Below are positions 45,721 through 53,760 of a DNA stretch of 64,000 nucleotides, piece after piece. The notes below the pieces were generated by a model. That model saw only the letters and a list, made by a program, of their open reading frames with translations. It was not told the DNA's origin and did no database searches. Source of the DNA: Lachnospiraceae bacterium. Lineage in GTDB: Bacteria; Bacillota; Clostridia; Lachnospirales; Lachnospiraceae. Position 1 is the first letter of the stretch. Each line of letters begins with the position of its first letter. Both the position numbers and the translations under genes were made by a program. The stretch lies in assembly GCA_029068555.1 (NCBI GenBank), contig JAIECJ010000149.1:1-64000 (forward strand), given 5' to 3'.

Positions 45721-48135
45721 ATGCAGTATGGCTATTTTGATGATGAGAAAAGAGAGTATGTGATTACCCGGCCCGATACGCCTGCTCCGTGGGCGAACTA
45801 TCTCGGCTCCCCCGAGTACGGCGCAGTCATCTCCAACAACGCAGGCGGTTACAGCTTTGCAAAATCAGGTGCAAATGGCAGGATTCTGCGCTATGTGTTT
45901 AACGGATTTGACCAGCCGGGACGCTATATCTATATCCGGGACAATGACAGTAGTGATTACTGGTCGGCGTCATGGCAGCCTGTCGGAAAGGATTTGGATT
46001 CCTACCAGAGCAAGTGCCATCACGGGACGGCATATACAAGGATGGAGGCGGATTACAGCGGCATTCACTCGGAGGCGCTCTACTATGTGCCGCTTGGTAA
46101 GTCATACGAGGTGTGGAACCTGAAAGTGACAAACAACACGGACAGTGTAAGAAGCCTAAACATCACTGGCTACGCGGAATTTACGAACAACAACAACTAC
46201 GAGCAGGACCAGGTCAATCTTCAGTATTCAATGTTCATTACGAGAACTGCCTTTGAGAAGGATCGCATCCGGCATACGATACACGGCAATCTGGACGGAC
46301 TTGAGGACGGGGAGGAGGTCGACAACAAGCTTGCGATTGACCGCTTCTTCGGACTGGCAGGAGCAGCGGTTGCTTCCTACTGCGGAGATAAGGAGAAATT
46401 CATCGGACGTTATCATGGTTATGGCAATCCCGTAGGCGTCATAAACGGCGATCTTGGCGGGGAGTTAAGCTACAATGAAAATGGATGCGGCGCGCTCACG
46501 GCAGCACTTACGCTTGCGGCAGGCGAGACAAAAGAGATTGCCTTCATACTGGGAATGAAGTACAAGGACGAGGCAGACAGGATTCTGGAGAGCTATCAAA
46601 ATCCGTCACAGACCTGCGCAAAGGAGCTGGAGGAACTTCTTACCTACTGGCATGCAAAGTTGTCTCATTTTCAGGTAAAAACGCCCAGTCCGGCATTTGA
46701 TACCATGATCAATACATGGAATGCCTACAACTGCTTTATGACCTTTATCTGGTCGCGTGCCGCTTCCTTTATCTATTGCGGACTCAGGAACGGCTATGGA
46801 TATCGCGACACAGTGCAGGATATTCAGGGCATAATTCATCTGGCACCGGAGATGGCAGTCGAGAAAATACGTTTTATGCTCTCGGCGCAGGTGGACAACG
46901 GCGGCGGACTTCCGCTTGTTAAATTCACCCACAATGCCGGACATGAGGACACACCGGATGATGCCTCTTATGTACAGGAGACAGGGCATCCTGCGTACAG
47001 GGCGGATGATGCACTATGGCTGTTCCCTACTGTATACAAGTATGTGTCGGAATCCGGCAATCTAGCGTTTATTGACGAGGTGATTCCGTTTGCCAACAAG
47101 GGTGAAGGAACAGTGTATGAGCACTTGAAACGCGCGGTTGACTTTTCAATGAACCATCTGGGACCCCACGGAATGCCGGCCGGACTCTACGCGGACTGGA
47201 ATGACTGCCTGCGCCTTGGGAAGAATGGGGAGTCTTCGTTTGTGGCACTACAGTATTATTATGCGATGACGATTCTCAGGAAATTTGCCGCGTACAAGAA
47301 GGACGAAAGTTATATTGCATTTTTGGATGAAAAGCAAAAGGAACTTGGCGATTTGATTCAGAAACTTTGCTGGAATGAGGATCGTTTTATCAGGGGCTTT
47401 ACGGAGAAGGGAGAAATCATCGGAGAACGCACAGACAAAGAGGCAAATATGTGGCTCAACCCGCAGAGCTGGGCTGTCATCAGCGGTCTTGCCACAGACG
47501 AGCAGGCTGATACGGCGCTCGGTTTGGTGAATGAGCGGTTAAACACAGAATACGGTGCTATACTTATGGATCCGCCCTACCATCTGGACGCGTTTGACGG
47601 TGCGCTTGCAGTGATTTACAATGCAGGCGTCAAGGAAAATGCAGGTATCTTCTCGCAGTCACAGGGATGGATTATTCTCGCGGAGGCGCTGCGCGGACAC
47701 GGGGAGCGAGCCTTTGCCTATTTCATGGAAAATGCGCCTGCCGCCCAGAATGACAGGGCGGAAATACGTAAGCTGGAACCATACTGCTATGGGCAGTTTA
47801 CCGAGGGAAAAGCAAGCCCGCATTTTGGGCGCTCCCATGTGCACTGGCTGACAGGTACGGCATCTACTGTCATGGTTGGCTGCGTGGAGGGAATCCTCGG
47901 TATGCGCCCTGACTTTGGCGGACTGGAAATCGCACCCTCCATACCGAAAGACTGGGAGCAGTTTGAGATTGACAAGGACTTCAGGGGAAGCCGCCTGCAT
48001 ATCACAGTGAAGAATCCCGGGCATGTTGAATCGGGGTGCAAATCATTAAAAGTAAATGGTCAAGAGATGCAAGGCAATTATATACCGGCAAAGATACTTG
48101 CGAAGGAAAATGAAGTGGAACTATTCATGTCATAA
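45721..48135 (+). CDS. GH94 phosphorylase, chitobiose/cellobionate-phosphorylase-like subgroup
   Basis: The 804-residue protein shows the GH94 start EYVITRPDTPAPWANYLG and the acid motif in YADWNDCLRLG (D492). By eye it is nearer to chitobiose and cellobionate phosphorylases than to classical cellobiose phosphorylase. It has the DYWSASWQPVGKDLDS motif and GESSF directly after DWNDCL, and lacks the longer loop of cellobiose phosphorylase. The reaction is phosphorolysis of a beta-linked disaccharide, giving a sugar-1-phosphate without spending ATP. Which disaccharide is unresolved; cellobiose, a beta-glucosyl aldonate or diacetylchitobiose are possible. It follows the first GH94 gene by 15 bp with its own AAAGGAGAG site and ends at a bidirectional terminator. 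Confidence 0.85.
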   Translation: MQYGYFDDEKREYVITRPDTPAPWANYLGSPEYGAVISNNAGGYSFAKSGANGRILRYVFNGFDQPGRYIYIRDNDSSDYWSASWQPVGKDLDSYQSKCHHGTAYTRMEADYSGIHSEALYYVPLGKSYEVWNLKVTNNTDSVRSLNITGYAEFTNNNNYEQDQVNLQYSMFITRTAFEKDRIRHTIHGNLDGLEDGEEVDNKLAIDRFFGLAGAAVASYCGDKEKFIGRYHGYGNPVGVINGDLGGELSYNENGCGALTAALTLAAGETKEIAFILGMKYKDEADRILESYQNPSQTCAKELEELLTYWHAKLSHFQVKTPSPAFDTMINTWNAYNCFMTFIWSRAASFIYCGLRNGYGYRDTVQDIQGIIHLAPEMAVEKIRFMLSAQVDNGGGLPLVKFTHNAGHEDTPDDASYVQETGHPAYRADDALWLFPTVYKYVSESGNLAFIDEVIPFANKGEGTVYEHLKRAVDFSMNHLGPHGMPAGLYADWNDCLRLGKNGESSFVALQYYYAMTILRKFAAYKKDESYIAFLDEKQKELGDLIQKLCWNEDRFIRGFTEKGEIIGERTDKEANMWLNPQSWAVISGLATDEQADTALGLVNERLNTEYGAILMDPPYHLDAFDGALAVIYNAGVKENAGIFSQSQGWIILAEALRGHGERAFAYFMENAPAAQNDRAEIRKLEPYCYGQFTEGKASPHFGRSHVHWLTGTASTVMVGCVEGILGMRPDFGGLEIAPSIPKDWEQFEIDKDFRGSRLHITVKNPGHVESGCKSLKVNGQEMQGNYIPAKILAKENEVELFMS

Positions 48136-48145
48136 ATTTGGGCAT

Positions 48146-48191
48146 CAATAAAAACGTGACTGTCTATGGGGAGACGGTCACGTTTTTATTG
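48146..48191. terminator. Bidirectional terminator between GH94 and AraC genes
   Basis: Two 20-nt arms (48146-48165 and 48172-48191) pair with one mismatch around ATGGGG. Each strand ends its stem in a T-rich stretch (GTTTTTATTG), so it serves both the phosphorylase operon and the convergent regulator. Confidence 0.85.
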
Positions 48192-48247
48192 TGTTACCAT
48201 TGAAATGTAAATTTTCTGTGGCGGTAAGGACCGCAACAGGTGCACCA

Positions 48248-48991
48248 TTACCAGGTCTGGTGGTAGTGGCGGTCGCGGTATTTCTTAGGAGTGAGACCAA
48301 CATACTTCTCAAAAGTCTGGATAAAATGGCTCTGCGAGGAAAATGCAAGATAGTTGGCAATGTCAATCAGACTGTAGTTGGAGTATTTGAGGAGGTTTTC
48401 CGCCTTCTCTATTTTTTTCTCGCGGATATAGTCACTGATGGAGATGCCAAGATTTTGCTTAAAAAGACGGGACAGATAGCTTGGCGACAGCGCTGTATAC
48501 TTTGCAAGCTCATTGATGGTGATGCGCTCGTTGATATGGCTGTAGATATAATCTGTGCAGAGCAGAATCGGCTTTGAGAGAATAGCATTTTTTTGCAGTA
48601 CGAGCATTTTTCCTGTGAAGTCGAGCACCATGTCCTGGTGCAGATCAGCGATAGCCTTGGTGGTGGAGCAGGAGTCCATCTTTAATATATAGAAGTCGCT
48701 GAGACGGTAAGCCTGTTCCAGTTCAAGTCCACCCTCGACACAGTGCCGCGTGAGTAGGGCGGCTGTGACAACAAAATGATATTTCAAATTGGTCAGTGCG
48801 TTTTTTGACAGTACGCCCATCCCTTCTGGGTTGGTGAAATCTCCCTGTTTGAGATTATTTCTGACAAATTCCATATCCCCGTTCTTGACAGCGGCATAGA
48901 AGGAATATTCTTCCTCCATTGGACGGTGATATGTTTCGGATTCGCTCTCGGACAGTTCACGCCTGTACCATTCACTCCTTAAATTGCTCAT
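48248..48991 (-). CDS. AraC-family transcriptional regulator
   Basis: The 247-residue protein has an N-terminal sensory region (1-150) of the helical type seen in many Clostridia AraC proteins, not a cupin. A C-terminal double helix-turn-helix follows (ITINELAKYTALSPSYLSRL ... LIDIANYLAFSSQSHFIQTF, then VGLTPKKYR). The ATG at 48991 follows AAAGAGGT on the minus strand; a longer frame upstream has no ribosome site. It diverges from the importer operon at 49188 and converges with the GH94 operon. Boxes with identical spacing to the -10 precede both, so it is the likely activator of beta-gluco-oligosaccharide uptake and phosphorolysis. Confidence 0.88.
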   Translation of the reverse strand: MSNLRSEWYRRELSESESETYHRPMEEEYSFYAAVKNGDMEFVRNNLKQGDFTNPEGMGVLSKNALTNLKYHFVVTAALLTRHCVEGGLELEQAYRLSDFYILKMDSCSTTKAIADLHQDMVLDFTGKMLVLQKNAILSKPILLCTDYIYSHINERITINELAKYTALSPSYLSRLFKQNLGISISDYIREKKIEKAENLLKYSNYSLIDIANYLAFSSQSHFIQTFEKYVGLTPKKYRDRHYHQTW

Positions 48992-49041
48992 AGCTACCTC
49001 TTTCTTAACAAAAAATTTAATTGTTTTTTCTTCATTTTTTA

Positions 49042-49059
49042 ACATAATTATAATTATGT
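49042..49059. promoter_or_regulatory. 18-bp perfect palindrome in the divergent regulator/importer region
   Basis: ACATAATTATAATTATGT is a perfect inverted repeat between the AraC gene and the importer operon. It overlaps the start of the shared box at 49057 and could be an operator for autoregulation. Such AT-rich palindromes also arise by chance. Confidence 0.35.
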
Positions 49060-49119
49060 CATGATTTTGATATTTTTACAACTGATTTTATATAAGAAAA
49101 AGAAACAGTGCTCTATAAT
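49057..49119 (+). promoter_or_regulatory. Regulator box and -10 element of the importer operon
   Basis: The box 49057-49081 begins TGTCATGA and ends GATATTTTTACAA. Exactly 32 nt later comes TATAAT (49114-49119). The -35 position has no good hexamer, as expected for an activator-dependent promoter. Box sequence and spacing match the GH94 promoter at 42795-42857. Confidence 0.6.
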
Positions 49120-49187
49120 GCTAATTGTAAGTGAAATGTAACAGTTCTGTTACACAGCAAAAGAATAATGCAAGGGAGGATATCAAA

Positions 49188-50657
49188 ATGAAAAGAAAAA
49201 TAATCAGCAGTCTTTTGGCAGCGTCTATGCTTATGACAGCGCTTACAGGATGCAGTGGAAACAGCAGCACACCAGAAGCGAAACAGGACAATGCAGCAGC
49301 GGTAAATAGTGACACTGTGGACACGGCACAGGAACCGGCTGACACAACAGCAGCGCCAGAGGACGGGGACACGGCCGCAGCCGCAGAAGGTCAGGTTATC
49401 AATATCTACAGCTTCAATGACGAACTTCGGACCCGTATTACAGCAGTTTATCCTGAAATTGAGAGTACATCTGAGGATGGAACATCATCTACTTTAAAGG
49501 ATGGAACCGAAATCCGCTGGATTATCAATCCGAATCAGGATGGTGTATACCAGGATAAGCTCGATGAGGCGCTTAGCAATCAGCTGACTGCATCAGACAA
49601 CGATAAAGTAGATATTTTTGCAGCTGAGATGGACTACATTGTAAAATACACGGATGCAGACATTGATGCCGCGATGACACTTGAGTCTCTGGGGATTAAT
49701 CCGGTTACAGATCTGGGAGATCAGTTTGAGTTTACAAAGACAGTTGCCAGTGACCAGAATGGTGTAATGAGAGCTTCTACATGGCAGGCATGCCCAGGTG
49801 TATTGGTATATCGGCGCGATATTGCAAAAGAAGTTTTCGGTACGGATGACCCGGCAGAGATTGGTGAGAAAACCAAGGATTGGGCAACCATGAAGGAAAC
49901 TGCGGAGGAACTTAAGGCAAAGGGCTATTATGCATTCTCAAGCTATGCAGATACGTTCCGGACATACAGCAACAGCATGTCAGAGGCATGGGTTGCACCA
50001 GGTGAAACGGTGGTTAAGGTTGACCAGAAGCTTATGGACTGGGTAGCTGATTCCAAGGAATGGAAAGATGCAGGTTATTTCGATCCCACAGTAAAGGGAC
50101 AGTGGAATTCTGATTGGTTTACAGCAATGAGCTCAAGCTCTAAGGTATTTGCATTCCTGTTTCCGGCATGGGGAATTGATACACAGCTGAAGCCGAATTG
50201 GGACGGTGAGGAAGGCTCATGGGCTGTCACAAATGCACCTTTATCATACAATTGGGGCGGAACATTTGTTCTTGCAGCGGAGGGCACAGATAATCCGTCA
50301 CACGTAAAGGACATTCTTCTCGCACTGACAGCTGACAAGGACAACCTGACAAAGATTTCAAAAGATTATGCGGATTTTACCAATGCAAAAACTGTTATGG
50401 AAGCAGCAGCAACGGATGACACATTTGCATCTGACTTCCTTGGCGGACAGAATCCGTATACATACTTCACACCGGGTGCAGACACGATCCAGATGGCTCC
50501 GCTGTCAGCATATGACCAGGGCTGTGTAGAGTTGATTCAGAATACGTTTGGTGATTATTTGCAGGATCAGATTGACTTCGATAAGGCAAAGGCAAACTTC
50601 GAGACAGCTATCATGGAGCGTTATCCTGAAATCACAGCGGTTCAGTGGCCGGAGTGA
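49188..50657 (+). CDS. Sugar ABC transporter substrate-binding lipoprotein (MalE-like)
   Basis: The 489-residue protein has a lipoprotein signal (MLMTALTGCSG, C22), a D/A/T-rich linker to about residue 65 and a family-1 solute-binding domain (INIYSFNDELRTRI onward). GGGAGGA lies seven bases before the ATG at 49188. Two MalF/MalG-type permeases follow and no ATPase gene, so a shared MsmX-type ATPase is expected. Co-regulation with the GH94 phosphorylases through the shared box points to beta-gluco-oligosaccharides as cargo. Confidence 0.88.
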   Translation: MKRKIISSLLAASMLMTALTGCSGNSSTPEAKQDNAAAVNSDTVDTAQEPADTTAAPEDGDTAAAAEGQVINIYSFNDELRTRITAVYPEIESTSEDGTSSTLKDGTEIRWIINPNQDGVYQDKLDEALSNQLTASDNDKVDIFAAEMDYIVKYTDADIDAAMTLESLGINPVTDLGDQFEFTKTVASDQNGVMRASTWQACPGVLVYRRDIAKEVFGTDDPAEIGEKTKDWATMKETAEELKAKGYYAFSSYADTFRTYSNSMSEAWVAPGETVVKVDQKLMDWVADSKEWKDAGYFDPTVKGQWNSDWFTAMSSSSKVFAFLFPAWGIDTQLKPNWDGEEGSWAVTNAPLSYNWGGTFVLAAEGTDNPSHVKDILLALTADKDNLTKISKDYADFTNAKTVMEAAATDDTFASDFLGGQNPYTYFTPGADTIQMAPLSAYDQGCVELIQNTFGDYLQDQIDFDKAKANFETAIMERYPEITAVQWPE

Positions 50658-50727
50658 TTATAATAAAAGCAAATCATATATGGCAGTATAAAGTAATCAA
50701 AATAAAGTGACATCATAAAACCATTGG

Positions 50728-50751
50728 CTGCGGTGCATAAGTGCACCGCAG
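50728..50751 (+). other. Stem-loop between binding-protein and permease genes
   Basis: CTGCGGTGCA and TGCACCGCAG form a perfect 10-bp stem around TAAG with no T run after it. Like the stem at 19714-19742 in the other importer, it lies in the gap after the binding-protein gene and probably sets unequal expression. Confidence 0.65.
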
Positions 50752-50777
50752 TATTAGAAAGAGGGGAATGGTAGCTT

Positions 50778-51728
50778 ATGAAACAAAAACGTAAAAAGAT
50801 AGATTATTCAAAATGGGGATATATTTTCATCCTTCCATTTTTTGTAAGTTTCTTTATTTTTTCGCTGATTCCTTTGGTAGACACAATTCGATACAGTTTT
50901 TTTGAGTATTATCGTTCGGGGCTTAAACAAATCGGTCCTAATTTTATCGGAATGGACAATTATGTCAGCCTGTTGCAATCAGATATGCTCAAATATGCAG
51001 GAAATACCCTGATTCTGTGGCTTATCGGTTTTGTTCCGCAGATTGTCATCGCGCTGCTGCTTGCCTCATGGTTTGTGGATGCCCGGCTGAAAATCCGTGG
51101 ACAGCAGTTTTTCAAGGTTGTTATTTACCTGCCCAACTTAATCATGGCATCTGCATTTGCGATGTTGTTCTTTACATTGTTTTCAAACAAGGGACCAGTC
51201 AATTCCATTCTGTTGTCATTGGGAATGATAGACAGTCCGATTGATTTTATGGGAACAGTATTTGGAACAAGGGCTTTGGTCGGTGTGATGAACTTCCTGA
51301 TGTGGTTTGGGAATACGACAATCATGCTGATGGCTGCAATCATGGGTATCAGCCCTGATATCTTTGAGGCATCTGAAATAGACGGCTGTAACAGCATACA
51401 GCGGTTTTTCCGTATAACCCTTCCGCTGATTCGTCCGATTCTTGCCTATACACTGATTACATCCATTATCGGCGGTCTCCAGATGTTTGATGTACCTCAG
51501 ATTTTGACGAACGGTCAGGGGAGCCCGGACCGTACATCAACGACACTGATTATGTTCCTCAACAATCACTTAAAGAGCAAAAACTATGGCATGGCGGGTG
51601 CCCTGTCTGTTTACCTGTTCATTGTGAGCGGCATCCTTTGCTTTATCGTATATCGGATAACAAACGATGATGATCCGGACGGTTCAAGGGCAGCAGCGAA
51701 AAAGAGGAAAAAGGCGGGAAGGAGATAA
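50778..51728 (+). CDS. Sugar ABC transporter permease (MalF-like)
   Basis: The 316-residue protein has six predicted membrane segments (first WGYIFILPFFVSFFIFSLIP) and the ATPase-contact loop FEASEIDGCNSIQRFFRITLP. A basic C-terminal tail (AAAKKRKKAGRR) ends it. GAGGGGAATGG precedes the ATG. It works with the next gene, which starts four bases after this stop codon, as the pore for the lipoprotein at 49188. Confidence 0.88.
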   Translation: MKQKRKKIDYSKWGYIFILPFFVSFFIFSLIPLVDTIRYSFFEYYRSGLKQIGPNFIGMDNYVSLLQSDMLKYAGNTLILWLIGFVPQIVIALLLASWFVDARLKIRGQQFFKVVIYLPNLIMASAFAMLFFTLFSNKGPVNSILLSLGMIDSPIDFMGTVFGTRALVGVMNFLMWFGNTTIMLMAAIMGISPDIFEASEIDGCNSIQRFFRITLPLIRPILAYTLITSIIGGLQMFDVPQILTNGQGSPDRTSTTLIMFLNNHLKSKNYGMAGALSVYLFIVSGILCFIVYRITNDDDPDGSRAAAKKRKKAGRR

Positions 51729-51732
51729 GATT

Positions 51733-52578
51733 ATGAAATCAAAAGGATATAATAGTTTTCGTACTGTATTCGCACATGTTCTGCTTGTCATTCTGTCGTT
51801 TATGTGCTTGTTTTTCTTCTATATTCTGCTTGTCAATTCGACACGTTCCCATGCAGATTTGCAGAGAGGTTTTTCTGCGCTGCCCGGCGGTCATTTGCTG
51901 ACAAATTTTAACAACGTAGCAAATGACGGAACCTTTCCGATGGTGCGCGGCATCATAAACAGTCTGATTGTTTCTGGCAGTTCCGCGGCAATCTGTACTT
52001 ATTTTTCGGCGTTGACTGCATATGGACTTTATGCATATGACTTCAAGTTAAAGAAGGTTGCGTTTACATTCATTATGGCAATCCTTGTGATGCCGACACA
52101 GGTTACGGCAATGGGCTTTCTGCGTCTGGTTACAAACATGGGGATGTATGATTCCCTGCTTCCGCTGATTATTCCGTCAATCGCGTCACCGTCTGTGTTT
52201 TATTTTATGTACAGTTATTTGCAGTCCTCTCTCCCGCTCTCACTGGTCGAGGCGGCGAGAATCGACGGTTCAAAGGAGTTTCGTACTTTTAACCAGATTG
52301 TCCTTCCAATTATGAAACCAGCGATGGCGGTACAGGCAATCTTTACATTTGTAGGTTCGTGGAACAATTATTTTGTTCCCGCACTGGTTATCCAGTCAAA
52401 GGATAAGATGACAGTGCCAATCCTGATCGCACTCCTTCGAGGCGCTGATTACATGAACCGTGATATGGGAAAAATATACATGATGATTATGGTTGCAATT
52501 GTTCCGATTATTCTTGTGTACCTGATTCTCTCAAAATACATTATCGCGGGCGTGACGCTTGGCGGTGTCAAGGGATAA
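51733..52578 (+). CDS. Sugar ABC transporter permease (MalG-like)
   Basis: The 281-residue protein starts with a membrane helix (VFAHVLLVILSFMCLFFFYI) and carries the EAA loop VEAARIDGSKEFRTFNQIVLP and the typical C-terminus YIIAGVTLGGVKG. AAGGAG lies before the ATG at 51733; a longer frame overlapping the previous gene is unlikely. It completes the importer, and a terminator follows at 52657. Confidence 0.88.
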   Translation: MKSKGYNSFRTVFAHVLLVILSFMCLFFFYILLVNSTRSHADLQRGFSALPGGHLLTNFNNVANDGTFPMVRGIINSLIVSGSSAAICTYFSALTAYGLYAYDFKLKKVAFTFIMAILVMPTQVTAMGFLRLVTNMGMYDSLLPLIIPSIASPSVFYFMYSYLQSSLPLSLVEAARIDGSKEFRTFNQIVLPIMKPAMAVQAIFTFVGSWNNYFVPALVIQSKDKMTVPILIALLRGADYMNRDMGKIYMMIMVAIVPIILVYLILSKYIIAGVTLGGVKG

Positions 52579-52656
52579 GTAAAGTTTATTGCAGGTGGAG
52601 CGGTTGGCTTGTAATAAGAAAAATGACATTTATAAAATATCGGTATGAGGATAGAT

Positions 52657-52682
52657 GCCCCAATAGTTTCGGCTGTTGGGGC
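52657..52682 (+). terminator. Terminator after the importer operon
   Basis: GCCCCAA and TTGGGGC pair, extended by AG/CT after one mismatch, around a short loop, followed by TTCTTTC. It separates the importer from the binding-protein/chemoreceptor pair. Confidence 0.65.
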
Positions 52683-52757
52683 TTCTTTCAAAATTTTACA
52701 CGGCAGATGTGTGCCTGTGCCTAAGTTTGCAGGATTTGACAAGGATGGAGGAATACT

Positions 52758-53729
52758 ATGAAGAGGAAGAATGGAGTGATACTTCTGACAGCAGCAGTGC
52801 TTGGCCTGTTTGGAAGTGGGTGCGGCAGTAGGGATGCGGCAGCGAACAGCGCAAAAATATTTTATGCAGCAATCGAAAGCGGTGATTATTATGAGGGCTG
52901 GGCAAGCCAACTGCAGGAACAAGCCGATTTGAAAGGCGCTTCATTCGATGTGGGGTATGCTGAAAAGTCTGTGGAGACACAGGATGCCCAGATAAAAAGC
53001 GCTGTTGCAGGTGCGTGTGATGTGCTGCTGTGCGGGTTGGTTTCACCGGAGACTGTGACGGAGATAAAGGCAGCAGCAGGTGACACTCCGATTGTATTTA
53101 TCAATAATGCGCCGGAGGATGGGGCGCTTGAAAAGGATCGTTATGTCTATGTGGCATCGGATGAGTTTATGGCAGGGCAGTACCAGGCAGAATATATACT
53201 AGAGCAGTTCCGTCAGAGAGAGGAAATCAATATTGTGATACTTAAAGGTCCAAAGGACGCATCAGGTGCAATCGGCAGGACGAAAGGGTTAAAGCAGACG
53301 TTGAAAGCGAGTGGTAAGAAGGTTAATTATGTCTTTGAGGATCATGCGGACTGGAATAATGAAAAGGCGCAGGATCTTATAGAGCTGTTTTTAAAGACAG
53401 GACAGCCGGTTGACTGTGTGGCGGCGAACAATGATGATATGGCGCTTGGCGCTGTGGCAGCATTTGAAAAGGCGGGGATGGACACGGGTTCGGTTTTGTT
53501 TCTGGGCGTGGATGCATCTTCGGGGGGCTGTCAGGCGATTGCAGAGGGCAGGATGGATTTTACGGTATACCAGCCGACCTCCGACCAGATTTCATCTGCG
53601 GTTGAGGCGGCAAAAAGGCTTGCATCCGGCGAGTCAGTTGCAGACATGGAGGGGGCGTCGGAAGACGGAAAGTATATTCTGATCCCCTTTGAAAAGGTAG
53701 ACGGCAGCAATGTGGCGCAATATCAATAA
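52758..53729 (+). CDS. Stand-alone ribose-type sugar-binding lipoprotein
   Basis: The 323-residue protein has a lipoprotein signal (LGLFGSGCGSR, C22) and a Peripla_BP_4/RbsB-type fold (KIFYAAIESGDYYEGWASQL; CVAANNDDMALGAVAAFEKAG; VLFLGVDASSGG). No permease or ATPase gene of the ribose type is near it. A chemoreceptor gene starts 31 bp after its stop codon, so the likely role is to present sugar to that receptor, as binding proteins do for enterobacterial receptors. It could also feed an importer encoded elsewhere. AAGGATGGAGG precedes the ATG. Confidence 0.83.
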   Translation: MKRKNGVILLTAAVLGLFGSGCGSRDAAANSAKIFYAAIESGDYYEGWASQLQEQADLKGASFDVGYAEKSVETQDAQIKSAVAGACDVLLCGLVSPETVTEIKAAAGDTPIVFINNAPEDGALEKDRYVYVASDEFMAGQYQAEYILEQFRQREEINIVILKGPKDASGAIGRTKGLKQTLKASGKKVNYVFEDHADWNNEKAQDLIELFLKTGQPVDCVAANNDDMALGAVAAFEKAGMDTGSVLFLGVDASSGGCQAIAEGRMDFTVYQPTSDQISSAVEAAKRLASGESVADMEGASEDGKYILIPFEKVDGSNVAQYQ

Positions 53730-53760
53730 ATACCAAACATGAAGATGCGGAGGAATTAAA

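Noticed and set aside
49091-49096. TATAAG as a -35 box for the importer promoter
   Set aside because: It does not resemble TTGACA; the shared upstream box suggests an activator-dependent promoter instead.
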